This document shows, in pieces, positions 1-11,223 of a stretch of 64,000 bases of DNA; position 1 is the stretch's first letter, and the number at the start of each line of letters is the position of its first letter. The stretch comes from Lepidodermella squamata (lineage: Eukaryota > Gastrotricha): positions 124,001 to 188,000 of the forward strand of contig JBLDXI010000043.1 in NCBI GenBank assembly GCA_047495785.1, written 5' to 3'. The translations under genes and the position numbers were made by a program. The notes below the pieces were generated by a model that saw only the letters and a list, made by a program, of their open reading frames with translations, was not told the origin of the DNA and made no database searches.

Positions 1-452
1 ATACGATGCATACCCTAGTTTTGGACATGATTAAAGCGAAGGATCTAGCGACTGTTGCGTCGCAACTGACGCAGATGAGCGCACCCGCTGGGCAGCCGCA
101 GAACACCCTGAAGCACGTGACGTACTTCGTAAGGGCGCGGATCTATGAATCGAACGCCCTGATCAAGGAGAAACGGACCTCTGAGCGGAAGGTGACTGAG
201 GAGGTCCTGAATGAGTCGCTGACCTTCAATCTAGAACGGCGGAATATTCGGAATATAACCGCGGAGTTTACGCTGTTTGTAAAGACTAGGAAGGAGGAGC
301 GGCAGTTGGGGTGGTTCAGCCTGGGCGCGACTTCGAGCGGCCAGACGGAGAAGGAGCATTGGGCTAACATGTTGAGGTCCCACGCGTCGCCGGTCGTGCA
401 GTGGCTTCACTTTAAACAACCCGCGTCTCCGAACTCACCAATGCTTGAATAA
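1..452 (+). CDS. Synaptotagmin-14/16-like protein, C-terminal C2 domain (partial, 5' end outside window)
   Basis: This is the last coding exon of a gene that begins upstream of the window; the frame is open to the window edge and stops at 452. The protein shows the second half of a C2 domain. A conserved ESLTFNL strand is followed by a basic stretch, then LGWFSLGATSSG and a HWANML...VVQWLHF end. The combination GWFSLG-x-x-SSG followed by HW and a terminal tryptophan is typical of the C2B domain of synaptotagmin 14/16-type proteins, which lack the calcium-binding aspartates of classical synaptotagmins and act in membrane trafficking. The family assignment is from memory of the motif; the exact paralogue is uncertain. 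No clear acceptor site is visible in the first bases, so the exon boundary is unknown. Confidence 0.7.
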   Translation, partial: TMHTLVLDMIKAKDLATVASQLTQMSAPAGQPQNTLKHVTYFVRARIYESNALIKEKRTSERKVTEEVLNESLTFNLERRNIRNITAEFTLFVKTRKEERQLGWFSLGATSSGQTEKEHWANMLRSHASPVVQWLHFKQPASPNSPMLE

Positions 453-1467
453 TTCTTTTTTAGAAAAATCACTCACCCGTGACGGGAATTCGCATCCAGT
501 CAACCGTGACCGGAACCAGGGTCAGTCAACCGTGACGGGCTTCGGATACCTTTATAAATAGCGATTTTAAAATCCATATAGAGTAAAAATTGTCTGATAT
601 TGTTTCGTCCCTTGATGGCTGAAAATGTCCTAACTTTTCCGAAGATTTTCTGAAAATCAACTTGATATTTGATGTTGGCAACTTGATTATCGTCTTTTTT
701 CTCTCTCTATCCGATGATGTGATACAAGTTGTTTATTCTTACTAGTGGATTATTATTTACAATGTGACAGATTACATAATATAGCGTATCTCGATCCTTC
801 TTTTTTTATGATTAATGAACACATCGAATGTGAGTAGTCATCGGTCACAGCGTTTTTCTTCACTGAATTTTTGAAGACAATTATCTCCGGATCCTAATTT
901 TTGTTAAATTTGGAAATGACTCTTGAAATTCGAGGAATTATTGCGAATTTTGTAAATATTTATAAATTGTATCCGGGAATTTATTGAAAATTCGACAGAA
1001 TAAATTTTTGATTTTATATACATCTCGAGCGCATTTGATTTTATCCTATGATTGAGGCTGAAAAACTATGCCTACTGGAGAAGCGTTTCTGTATGTTTGG
1101 ACAATAGTGAAACACTTGTTAAGTACAGTTTCAGGGTCGATTTTTTAGCATGGATTTTCCTGTTCCCTTGATAAAAATTGGGGAGGATCACTTGTCCTTG
1201 CACTCTTCAGCTGCGTATCACCGAGTTTTCAGCAGCAGCGCCTTTTTCAACGGGGATTTCATCTGCTCTCAGAAAAAGGATTTTACCATGAGTAAAAGGC
1301 GATTTCAAAAATTCTTTTACAGTGCAAAGAAAGTCCGTAAAAAAGTGAAAGTAGAGATGCTGAATGGAATGGCCTTTTGAGAATTTTTGTAGCCATCATA
1401 GTTTCCAAATTACGATTTGCAGCCACTCAGTCAAGTAGCAAGCAATCGGTCCCTGGTTTCAAGAGAG

Positions 1468-1545
1468 TAGATGGCATAGTGGTGAGATTGGCTGGTTAAG
1501 GAGTGGGAGAACGGTGGTTTAAATATCACTTGCCACAACCTCCAC
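1468..1545 (+). repeat. Possible tRNA-derived SINE relic
   Basis: The stretch contains tggcatagtggtgaga, which matches a pol III A-box (TGGCnnAGTGG). About 40 bp later comes ggtttaaatatc, a degenerate B-box position. The spacing suits a tRNA-derived SINE head. The cloverleaf is not convincing, so this is a weak call. Confidence 0.3.
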
Positions 1546-1942
1546 AAATTTTATTTTGGCTGAATTTAATTTCCCTTGAATTGAGGCATTTCCGAACATG
1601 AGCCGGGGTTGTTTTCGGGGGTTATCTCAGGTCAAGATTAACCACGCCCACATGTAAACGCTTCTTATCTCCGGCTCCGAACAGCACAGAGCACTGAGCT
1701 ATTATTTGAAATCGCCCCCAAAGAGCTGTTAGCTGTTACCGACACAGTCAGTTTTGGCTTTGTCTCTATGTCGTCTAAAAGATAAAAGCTCATATAATCA
1801 TAACATAAATATGTCTCTTATGATTCCTCTTAAAATGCGTGGCTGTAGCCGCGTGGGGCGCCTTATCTAGAAACTACCCTCGCTTATCTTGCACAGCTTA
1901 TTGCATAGCATCCATCAAAATAACACTGAAAATGACCCACTC

Positions 1943-1952
1943 GATAAGATAA
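1943..1952 (+). promoter_or_regulatory. GATAAGATAA motif upstream of kinase-ankyrin gene
   Basis: A GATAAGATAA decamer lies about 97 bp before the start codon at 2049. The same decamer lies upstream of the paralogous genes at 14303 and 25363. It resembles a GATA-factor site. Function is inferred only from the shared position. Confidence 0.35.
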
Positions 1953-2048
1953 TGCTTGGGAATACGACTGCTAGTTTCGAATGCCTGAGTTGAGTTTATA
2001 TCACATTTTGCAGCACACTGCTTATTCAAATCACACTTTCAGCTTAAA

Positions 2049-5000
2049 ATGGACTCGGTGTTCCACTCGATTCATCAGTTCAAGCGGATCAAACCATTGG
2101 GTTCTGGAACCTTCGGATCGGTTTACCACAGCCAATTACTGGGCGATTTTGCAGATTATGCCGTTAAAAGGGTGAATCTGAGTGCTATTCGACGGAATTA
2201 CGGGGCCGATCCGAGAAACTCGAAAAGGGCTGAGAAACTTGTCCGAATGAGCCGCGAAGAGGTAGGTTTGATCTGTTTGGCGCACTTGAAACAAGCACTT
2301 TTTTATTCTATCGGCGCAGCATATAAAGTTTCTCAATTTGTCGCACCCTAACGTTGTCACAGTACATGGCGCGTTCGAAGGTCAGCTGTCAAATGGCATT
2401 CGAATTTGTAACAATTGAAGCGTGATATATTTTGTTATTTTACAGAACTGTTGGATGATAAAGATGAAACAAACCCTTACGAAAAAGCGTGGGAAATCGG
2501 TGACGAGATGTACTACCTTGTGATGGAATTCTATCCTGAAGGGGATTTAGCCGCTTACGTGGAAAAAACGAAGAAGGCAAATGAAGTTATTACTGAAAAC
2601 CTGCTTCGAGACTGGACTCGCCAGCTTGTTTCGGCTGTCGCTGCAATGCATCATCGCGGCGCACTTCATCGCGATATCAAGCCAGAAAATATTTTCGTGT
2701 GCAACAATGGAAAAACTGTAAAATTGGGGGACTTCGGATTAGTTAAAATCTATGATGAGTATGCCCGTCACATATTGGCTTGTAGAAAAATATAACGACA
2801 GCACTATTCTTATCTAGGTCGTCCAAAAGCGCAACGCAAAAAATCGGAACGCCCATCTACGCTGCACCTGAAGTTTTGAAAGATGAGAAGCCCTCGCCTG
2901 CTAGTGATTGGTGGTCCCTTGGAGTCACTTTGCTCGAATTGGCTAACCTCCGCAGAACAGTAAGCACTTGAAATGGAAAATTGTCAAATAGTAATTGTGA
3001 TTTTACGTTTGAAGTCGACTTTAGACATAACCTTGTAAGCTTTAATACATGCTTGCGCTTAGAGTTACTCAGCAGTTATGTTACGTTCACAAACTGCTTC
3101 GGAGACGTGTCCGAAGTTTTAGCCTCCGAAGTTTCGTAATCGCTCTCCGAAGTTGCGTAATCGCTGACCGAAGTTGTAGATTTTCGTTCACAAACGCGCG
3201 CACTTCGGACTGCGCGGCCGAAGTTAGAACAATGGGCGGCGCGAGCGCACTGAACAAAGGACGCGCACAAACTTCAGTTCGGAGAGCCCCACAACTGCTC
3301 TCCGAAGCGTCTCCGAACCGAAGTTTGTGCGAGTCCTAAGTTATTACGTAGGCACGCGCGCGCGCGGCCACTTGACAGCGCGAGGTAGGGCGACGACATA
3401 AATTAACTGTTCCTGTGGCACCTTTAATTCGTATTATTGGCTATAAATGACTAAAATGACGTAAATCGCAAGTCAATTTCAAAATTTCCTATATGAAACG
3501 CGCACATTAAAATTATTCTTTAAAATTCAATATAGAAATTATCGGGCGGCATTAAAAATAGCTTCTAGTGCGCGTTCAAAAAAAATCAATTTAATTTTTT
3601 AATTATTCTGAAAAATGGCGAAATTTAGCTTTTTGTTATCGTCGTCACGTTTCGCATCTTATTATTTTGGAATTTTGAGAATTCAAGTGAAATTGAAAAA
3701 AATTCGTGTCTACCCTGCGACCCCCTTCTCTAGTTTGGGCGCGCTCACACTCAGTGCGCGCACTCGAAATTGTCGGCCCGCAAACAATAGAAACTTCGGA
3801 CGACTCATGTCGCGCGCGCGCGGAAATTGCCACTGATAACGTCACCGAAGTTTCGCTTGAGTCTTCCGAAGTTTCAAGTTCGGTCTCCGAAGACACCCTC
3901 TCGGAAGTTAGTTTGTGGACGCACCATTAGATTTGTTTTAGCCTCACGCCTAACCTTGCATGTACAGCAGTATTATTTTCTCTTTTTACTATAGGAGCTC
4001 CGCGCCGATTACGCTTGACCGACCCACTCTTTATTCAGCTGATTTCCTTAGCTTCATTCGATCCATGCTGATAACTGACAGAAGGCAGAGAGCAGCTGGA
4101 AGTGACTTGCTTGAGAGCTCTTTTCTGACCCAGGCTGAGAATGCATCCAATGCAGCTTCGAAGGTAAGCCATTGAATTGTCAATTGCATTTGTCTATGTC
4201 TGTATTGTCTTATAGTCTTTAATTGAATACGCGAAACTAAGGCAGAACTTACCAGAAATTGAGAAATTACTTGGGGATGAGCAGTTGAATTTAAATGTGG
4301 ACAATACGAACGACGAAGGCTTAACGTTACTGATGGTTGGTGCTCAAGCAGGATTCGTTGAATTAATGAAGCCTTTAGTGGAGAAATATAAAGCTGAAGT
4401 TGAATTAGCAGACGCCCAGGGCCGAACCTCGCTATTCATTGCTGCTCAGAACGGGCATTTCCAGGTTGTCCACGTTCTTGCCAAAGAATTAGGAGCCAAT
4501 GTTTGTGCCGCAAATAATGACGGAGCAACACCGTTATTCATAGCCGCCCAGAAGGGTCACGTGGAGACCACGAATCTTTTGGCTGGAGATTTAAAAGCCG
4601 ATTTGAATAAAGCGACGAATGATGGTGCCACGCCGTTATACGTCGCCGCTCACGAGGGTCACTTCGAGATTGTCAAGCTTCTAGCTGGCGTCTTCCGTGC
4701 CGATGTGAATGCATCGAAAAAAAATGGCGCGACCCCATTGTATAGCGCTGCTCAGAATGGTCACTTCGAAATCGTGAAGCTTCTAGCTGAAGACTTCAAA
4801 GCCGATGTGAATGCAGCAATGCGTGATTTTACTACGCCGTTATGGATCGCCGCACAGAATGGTCATTTAGAAATTGTGAAGCTTTTGGCTGGAGAGTTCA
4901 AAGCCGATGCAAACGCAAGGAGAGAAGATGACTCGACGCCGTTATTCATCGCGGCTCAGAATGGTCACTTCGAAATTGTAAAGCTTCTAGCCGGGGACTT

Positions 5001-6579
5001 GAAAGTCAATGTAAATGCAGCAAGACAAGACGGTTCAACGCCGTTGCACATTGCTTCTCAGAATGGTCACTCGGATATCGTGAAGCTTCTAGCGGTAGAG
5101 CTCAAAGCTGATGCGCATGCAACAACAAAAAATGGTGCGACGCCTTTGTATGGAGCTGCTTGCAATGGCAATATTGAAATCGTGAAGCTTCTGGCTGGAT
5201 ACTTCAACTCCGATGTGCATGCAGCGAAAAAAAATGGCGCGACACCATTGTATGGGGCTGCTCGAAATGGTCATTTGGAAATAGTGAAGCTTCTAGCTGG
5301 ATACTATAACGCCGATGTGAATGCACCGCTCAATGACCGTTCTACGCCGTTATTTATCGCTGCACAGGATGGTCACTTGGAGATCACGATTCTCCTGGCT
5401 GGTAACTTAAAAGCCGATGTTAATGCAGCGACGAAGGATGGTGCTACACCGTTATACATTGCTGCTCAGAATGGTCACTTGGAAATTGTGAAGCGTTTAG
5501 CCGGAGAGTTCCGAGCCAATGTGAGAGCTGCAAAAAGAAACGGAACGACGGCGCTTTGGATCGCTGCTCAGAATGGTCACTTGGAAATCGTGAAGCTTCT
5601 AGCTGGTGAGTTAAAAGCCGACATGAATGCAGCGAGGGAAGACGATTCAACGCCGTTATTCATCGCTGCTCAGAACGGGCATTTTGAGATAGTGAAGCTT
5701 CTTGTTAGTGAGTTCAAAGTCTATGTAAATACAGTGACCATTGAAGGTGCTACGCCGTTATACATCGCTGCACAGAATGGTTACCTGGAAATTGTGAAGC
5801 TTTTGGCTGGAGAATTCGGAGCCGATGTAAGAGCACCAAAAAAAAACGGTACCACGCCGCTATGGATCGCCGCACAGAATGGTCATTTAGAAATTGTGAA
5901 GTTTTTGGCTGAAAAATTCAAAACCGATGCAAACGTTAGGAGAGAAGATGACTCGACGCCGTTATTTATCGCTGCCCAGAATGGTCACTTGGAAATCGTG
6001 AAGCTTCTAGCTGAGGAATTCAATGTCGATGTACATGCAGCGGTCAATGATGGCAGTGTTAATGACGGTGCCACGCCGTTATACGTCGCCGCTCATGAGG
6101 GTCACTTCGAGATCGTAAAGCTTCTAGCTGGCGTCTTCCGTGCCGATGTGAATGCATCGAAAAAAAATGGCGCGACCCCATTGTATAGCGCTGCTCAGAA
6201 TGGTCACTTCGACATCGTGAAGCTTCTAGCTGAAGACTTCAAGGCGGATGTAGATGCATCGCTTTATGATGGCACAACGCCTTTATACATCGCTGCTGAG
6301 AGAGGACACTTCGAAATCGTGAAGCTGTTGGCTTCATCCCTCAACGGAGATGTTAACCTGGCGAGAGACACTGGAGCGACGCCGTTGATGATCGCTTCAT
6401 TTGCTGGACACCACGCAATTGTAGATTTGCTGCTGAATGCGCATGGGATAGATGTAAATACTCGACTGCTCAAGTCCGGATGGACAGCTTTAGCTGCAGC
6501 CATGAACTGCGAGAAAAACGTGTCGCCTGGGGACAGGAGGAAAACCATCGAGATTCTACGCAAGGCTGGAGCTGTGTAA
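2049..6579 (+). CDS. NEK-like serine/threonine kinase with about 22 C-terminal ankyrin repeats
   Basis: My model joins exons 2049-2261, 2320-2380, 2446-2758, 2818-2959, 3015-3034 (a 20-nt microexon), 3995-4163 and 4216-6579. All phases close, giving 1093 aa. The kinase domain (about residues 10-290) has an intact glycine loop (GSGTFG, 18-23), Lys40, HRD at 166-168, DFG at 187-189 and an APE motif. The GDL...LHRDIKPEN spacing looks most like NIMA/NEK kinases. From about residue 330, 33-34-residue ankyrin repeats of the form GATPLYIAAQNGHLEIVKLL run nearly to the end, almost all in one exon. The intron at 3035-3994 contains a PIF/Harbinger-like insertion. The 20-nt exon is supported by the matching 20-nt exon in the paralogue at 26303-26322. 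The protein is probably an active kinase with a protein-binding scaffold; substrate unknown. Confidence 0.8.
3079..3926. mobile_element. PIF/Harbinger-like non-autonomous element in kinase intron
   Basis: An 848-bp element is flanked by TTA on both sides (3076-3078 and 3927-3929). Its imperfect terminal inverted repeats share cacaaact and begin TGTTACGTTC on the left and TGGTGCGTCC on the right (read inward). Subterminal regions carry many ccgaagtt words in both orientations. A 3-bp TTA/TAA target duplication is characteristic of PIF/Harbinger. There is no transposase frame inside. It sits in the fifth intron of the kinase-ankyrin gene and leaves the flanking splice sites intact. Confidence 0.7.
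4615..4812 (+). repeat. Duplicated ankyrin block, copy 1
   Basis: A two-repeat block (about 195 bp) is nearly identical to 6058-6255 in the same exon, with about nine differences by eye, while other repeats in the array are far more divergent. This points to a recent internal duplication or gene conversion. Confidence 0.8.
6058..6255 (+). repeat. Duplicated ankyrin block, copy 2
   Basis: This is the partner of 4615-4812. At its left edge the phrase VNDGS-VNDGA is doubled, adding four extra residues to one ankyrin repeat, which marks the recombination joint. Confidence 0.8.
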
Positions 6580-8070
6580 CCTCGGGTGCTGCCACAACTT
6601 CACTCTATCCCGTGGAATAAGTAGGATTATAACCTACTTATGACAGATTAAATCGGGTACTAATATATGCGATATATGATTAGATTTTTCTCTTGTAATC
6701 CCAAGCCATTTCCAATCCTGTTGATTTTATTTGTTGAAAAATGACTTTTCAACGAATTCATTAATGAAATGATTTATTTGTTTCTCGTCCCAGCGACTTG
6801 ACGTCTGTAGCCTTTCGAACCAAAAAATGTAGCCACTCACCCCCACAGCCGAGAAAATCTTACTTCTGTTCAGGCGCGTAGCCAGACGTCGATCACTGGG
6901 GGGGGGGGGGGGGTGTACATTCAAAAAAGCTGAAAAACTTTGGTCATCATCGATGCTGATCGCGTGCAGCTGTTAATGAAAAATTTCTTTTTCCCCAATC
7001 GACCGGGGATGCATTAGCACCCAATGCACCCCCCTGGCTACGCTTCTGCTTCTGTTGTAGAATTCAAAATCTTCCAGAGACTCGACTATTTTTCGTCATT
7101 CAACTCGATCTAATGCCGTTGTTTCGGTAATTGTCCAGTCAACAGTTTTTCGGAGATTTCGGTTACATCACAACCATCTTTACGGGGTCTGCCACGGGAC
7201 CTGTCGGTTTTTTTCTTATTATATTTTCTGTTGTAAAACCTAATTTACTTGAACTTATTTCGACCGCATCTAGCCATCTAATTCAAGGTTTTCCCATCGG
7301 TCTCTTCCATTCCTTAGGCGCAACCCACCTATAAAGGTCGTAGACTGGTCCCAGTGGTATCGGTTCACCTTTATCGTCGACATTGGTCTCCATTCTTATT
7401 TCATAACCTAGGTAATACATTTTTGCTTTTAAATTAATCTACCGGCTTCGATAATGTCACCGCACATTCATTGTGGAACCACTAAAAAGAACTTTGGCGC
7501 GCACGCTAATTGGTCGATTGATCGTTGCTATGACTCTGAGATGAAACATTTCCGTCCTGCGATCCACTAATAAATTACTTTATATTTAGGCAAAAATGAC
7601 CTTGCCACACCCTCTGCACGGTTTCCATTGACCACGAGCGTAAACTCCATATATTAATCGTGGCAAATTACTGCGGCAAAAAACACTTGTTGCAAAAAAT
7701 GTTAGGGAATCAACGAATACAATTTTTCGATAATTATATATTTCGAACATTATTTAATTTGGTGAAAAATTAGTCTCATTCGTAAAAAATTCTGACGCTG
7801 TGACTGGCGGTTTCAGCTAAAGGGCGGATCGAGGTTTTTCATATGAGCGCTTCAAGATTGAGATTGAGCGCACGTTTGGTTTCTCGTCAATGGCAAAACT
7901 TCATAGCTGCAGCTGTACATTAGCTGTACATCAACAAGAGAGTCGAAACTACACGCTCAGAAATTGGACGCCACGAGACGCCCACACTTCATCGTCAATA
8001 ATCACATTTTCGCGCTGAGATTCTCCGTGGGTGGTGATTCCATGTCTGATATGTAGGTATTTGATATGTA
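6580..8070. other. Intergenic region with transposon remnants
   Basis: No coding exon is supported. The region holds a small hAT-like element (6871-7048, listed separately) with a run of 16 G at 6898-6913. The rest is unremarkable AT-rich sequence. Confidence 0.5.
6871..7048. mobile_element. hAT-like MITE, 178 bp
   Basis: The ends are CAGGCGCGTAGCCAG and, on the other strand, CAGAAGCGTAGCCAGG. It is flanked by a perfect 8-bp duplication cttctgtt (6863-6870 and 7049-7056). An 8-bp target duplication with ends starting CAG is the hAT signature. There is no coding capacity. It contains a 16-G homopolymer. Confidence 0.75.
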
Positions 8071-8467
8071 GGGTAAGGTTACCTAAAGCTGCATAAATGT
8101 TTTCGACTTTTGTCATACACTTGCTATTCATCAGCTATGAGATTCCCCTGGCTCATCTTTTTGACCATCAAGATTCCGAACCGAAATTGGTAGGCTAATT
8201 CCTCACCGTTACCGAGCTATTGTTGCAGTTTAGGTTCAGAAGTGAAACTTTTATGCAATATAGGGCACATCTCGTGATAATATCTCTCGTCGGTGCCCTC
8301 GGCACGATGGCTCGGTAACGGTGATGAATTAGCTCATGGAAAACTTTGAGCCTACTCATTTCGGTTCGGAATCTTGATTGTCAGAAGATGAGCCAACGGA
8401 ACCTCATGGCTGAGGAATAGCAAGTGTATGACAAAAGTTCTACATGCATATTTAGGTAACCTTGCCC
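8071..8467. mobile_element. Inverted-repeat element (TA-flanked MITE) abutting the dynamin-like gene
   Basis: Two arms of about 160 bp (8071-8225 and about 8310-8467) are inverted copies; both include the words for ttttgtcatacacttgctatt and gattccgaaccgaaat. TA dinucleotides flank both ends, consistent with Tc1/mariner-type insertion. There is no coding capacity. The right end lies 14 bp before the start codon I chose for the dynamin-like gene, so the element must form part of its 5' UTR or promoter. Confidence 0.65.
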
Positions 8468-8481
8468 TAATTTATTTGATC

Positions 8482-11223
8482 ATGTCATCGCTTGAAGGTC
8501 CGTATTTAAATCGTCGGCTCCAGGCGGCCAATGCGCTGCAGCTTATGCAGGAGACGTCCGGAAAAATCGATTTGCAAATACCAGTTTTTGCACTGGTCGG
8601 CCTGCAAACTGCAGGCAAATCCCGGATGCTATCGTACTTGGCTCGGCGCAAGATCGGCGGCGCTGAACAGCATAACACTGGCACGCGATGTCCTGTTGTT
8701 TACGAGTTCCAGCATGGAACTGACAAGGCAGAATTCGGCACGTCCAGTCTAATGGAAGCAGTTGAGCCGAAGCAAATCCATGAAAAAGTAACCGAGCATA
8801 TGCGAAAGCTGGAAAAAACCGGCTTTTCCGAAGAACCGATCTATGTGAAAATTTCCCATCCAGAATCGCTAAATGCTGTCATTATTGATCTACCTGGTCT
8901 CAAGCCTCAGTATGTGGACGGAGCCGACGAGGCGAATGCAACTATCAGCCAAATGATTAGAAGATGCCTTACAAAAGCAAATACAATTCCTCTTGTACTC
9001 ACGGCGATTCCTCAAAACTTCGATATGGAAGTTCTTTTAGGTGATATGCAACTGCTGCTGCTGGCGTGTAGCGATAACCCCAGCGCACTAGCAAAGAAGT
9101 CCATTTTGCTGGCATCTAGACTTGATTCTTTGCCGAAATCGTTGAGGCGGAAACATATCCAAGAATTCATCTCATTGGCATGTGAAGCAGGGTTTTCTCC
9201 GAATAATGTCATGTTCTGCACGCTGGTTCCAGAACTGTTGAATCCAAACTGCACACGGCTGCTAGCTGAAAGTTCAGCATCTTATGAGCAGCTCACGAGA
9301 TATTTTCAGCATGATGCTCCAGAACAAGAACAAGAATGGTTGCCGATAAGGGTAGCGAGCTTTGAGATCAGACAGGATGAATTCAGCTTCAGCATGAAAG
9401 CCATTACAAACCGAATCGAGCAAACGATTGCTGACGCTTTTGATGCCTATTTTGCCTCATGCGTTGAGAAAATGCGGGAGCTAGGGCGAGATCTCGACCG
9501 GAAATACAACGAATTGTTCAGGGAGCACGAGGCTGAATCTTTCAATCGGCGAGTTCGTGATTATGTTTCTGCAGCCGTAGCAATGCTAGCAGGGATGGGT
9601 ACAAATGATCCTTATCAGGTCCTGAGAGCCCTTAAAGAGCTAAAAACAAAATACCCACAATCTGTGGACATCGGCGATGAAAGTTTCGCGGATGAACTGG
9701 TTGCCTCGGTAGCTAAACCATTTGACCAAGAGAGAGCAATGGTCAGCAAAGAGCGTTCAACGGCCAACTTGCAGTTCATGGACGACCCAGCGATTCTTGA
9801 AGAGCTGGAACACTTGCAAAGAGGCAAGGAGTTTCACGAAAATGTATGTGCTAAAATCGGCGGGGACGCAGCGATAATTCGTCTAATGGCTACGTTTGGA
9901 TATGCCACCATGTTGCGAAAGCTGCGGAATTTCACCGCAGATGAAGTCGTAGGCTTGGGAACCTCTCCTGACAACAACGCTGTCAGCGGATTTAACACAG
10001 CTTATGCGTTGTGTGAAATGGTTAATCATCTGAAGACAAGTACAACTGCTTTCAACGAGCTTATAAGTTGGTCAGTTTGGCTATACACATCGCAAACTCC
10101 AGCGGTGTGTGCTGAGCTCAGGAAACGCGTTTTCTTCATGGAAAGCTACCCGAGAATGGTTGACTATATCGATTGCTTGATTACCGAACGATACGCACAG
10201 GTCTTCAGTAAATTGGCTGCTAAAATTAATGTTGAGGCTGACGCTCACACCAATAGGAGATATTCTATTCTGCGAGTCGACGACCTGACCGCGCCGATAA
10301 ATTTACTCGTCTGCTGTAATCTTACACGTGTCTTGCCACATGAAGCTGCTAAAGAAGATGATAAACATATATCAATTAAGGAAGAGGTTCTACACAAAAT
10401 TGAACCCGCCATTGTTACCCCTGCTCATGAAGAAGACACTGCTCTGCACGATGCGTCTGCAATCATTCATAACGTCCTACCACCTCCGATAAGAGGGGCG
10501 CGATGGACGCCATGCGACGCGGCGAATCGTCACGTCCAGCACGCCCATCACACCTTTGACTTCTTTGCTGACGTGAGAAAGATTTCACCGATCGAATTAA
10601 TGATGAATGAAGATTCAAAGTTCGTCAATTTGACGCGCAACCAAGTCAGAAGATATATTGATAAATTGAATGCGACTGCGCATATGTTGGCTAGATATAA
10701 TAACGGCTCGGCCAATCGTGAGATTGTTAGCCTAATCCAATGCAATCTTGTCCGTCGCATTCCACATCTGCACCAGATATTTCTGATGCAAATTATGGGA
10801 CATGTGGACAAGCTGCTGAAAATTGAAGACTTCAAACCGCTTTTGCGATCCTTACAATGCTCAAACATCTCAATCGAACGAAAGAAACAGTTAGCTAAAC
10901 AGACAAGAATCTGGCTTGAGGTGGCCGAAAAGCTAAATGACTGCTTGAAGGAAACATGCGCCTCCCTACCAACAGTCAGACTGAATCGGCATCTAGTTCG
11001 TCTTACAAGGGAAATCGAAGAAGATGAGAAGTTTATAGCGATGGATTTTGGTCAGATAGCTAAAACCATCGAGAATTTCGATCCACTAGACGAAAAAAGC
11101 GCTGATTTCGAAACTGCAGAAGCAGAAATCTTTCGCTTAAAACGAGAAAACGCGGCTCTACGGCGCACGATCGAACAGCTCGGAAGTGCCCCCCAACAAG
11201 CCGGTACTCTGGAGAATGAATGA
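8482..11223 (+). CDS. Dynamin-like large GTPase (single exon)
   Basis: A 913-aa protein without introns. Near the N-terminus the G1 loop GLQTAGKS (about residues 40-47) is followed by NTGTRCPVV (G2 region), DLPG (G3, about 136-139) and SRLD (G4, about 211-214), the order and form seen in dynamin-superfamily GTPases. The middle is long and helical. The C-terminus has a GED-like helical part and a short coiled coil. There is no PH domain or proline-rich tail, so the architecture is closer to Mx/DLP types than classical dynamin. I place the start at 8482 rather than the upstream in-frame ATG at 8428, because that one lies inside the inverted-repeat element. AATAAA occurs at 11481-11486. Likely acts in membrane remodelling; a role in defence is speculation. 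Confidence 0.8.
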   Translation: MSSLEGPYLNRRLQAANALQLMQETSGKIDLQIPVFALVGLQTAGKSRMLSYLARRKIGGAEQHNTGTRCPVVYEFQHGTDKAEFGTSSLMEAVEPKQIHEKVTEHMRKLEKTGFSEEPIYVKISHPESLNAVIIDLPGLKPQYVDGADEANATISQMIRRCLTKANTIPLVLTAIPQNFDMEVLLGDMQLLLLACSDNPSALAKKSILLASRLDSLPKSLRRKHIQEFISLACEAGFSPNNVMFCTLVPELLNPNCTRLLAESSASYEQLTRYFQHDAPEQEQEWLPIRVASFEIRQDEFSFSMKAITNRIEQTIADAFDAYFASCVEKMRELGRDLDRKYNELFREHEAESFNRRVRDYVSAAVAMLAGMGTNDPYQVLRALKELKTKYPQSVDIGDESFADELVASVAKPFDQERAMVSKERSTANLQFMDDPAILEELEHLQRGKEFHENVCAKIGGDAAIIRLMATFGYATMLRKLRNFTADEVVGLGTSPDNNAVSGFNTAYALCEMVNHLKTSTTAFNELISWSVWLYTSQTPAVCAELRKRVFFMESYPRMVDYIDCLITERYAQVFSKLAAKINVEADAHTNRRYSILRVDDLTAPINLLVCCNLTRVLPHEAAKEDDKHISIKEEVLHKIEPAIVTPAHEEDTALHDASAIIHNVLPPPIRGARWTPCDAANRHVQHAHHTFDFFADVRKISPIELMMNEDSKFVNLTRNQVRRYIDKLNATAHMLARYNNGSANREIVSLIQCNLVRRIPHLHQIFLMQIMGHVDKLLKIEDFKPLLRSLQCSNISIERKKQLAKQTRIWLEVAEKLNDCLKETCASLPTVRLNRHLVRLTREIEEDEKFIAMDFGQIAKTIENFDPLDEKSADFETAEAEIFRLKRENAALRRTIEQLGSAPQQAGTLENE

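Larger units (their letters stand above)
453..2048. other. Intergenic, with 3' UTR of the synaptotagmin-like gene
   Basis: There is no convincing coding exon here. A canonical AATAAA at about 1000-1005 could end the upstream transcript. A short phrase, gtcaaccgtgac, recurs with variation around 480-535. The open frame at 1150-1380 has no recognisable domain or splice context. Around 1470-1540 there is a tRNA-like stretch, listed separately. Confidence 0.5.

Noticed and set aside
1150-1380. Open frame as a gene
   Set aside because: 76 codons with no domain, no splice context and ordinary AT-rich composition.
5089-5650. Minus-strand open frames within the ankyrin exon
   Set aside because: They are mirror frames caused by the repetitive, codon-biased ankyrin sequence.
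6898-6913. Run of 16 G as a functional G-quadruplex
   Set aside because: It is a homopolymer within a small hAT-like element; the length may even be a sequencing artefact.
8428-8481. Upstream in-frame ATG as the start of the dynamin-like gene
   Set aside because: It lies inside the inverted-repeat element, and the extra 18 residues are element sequence; the ATG at 8482 directly precedes the dynamin-like part.
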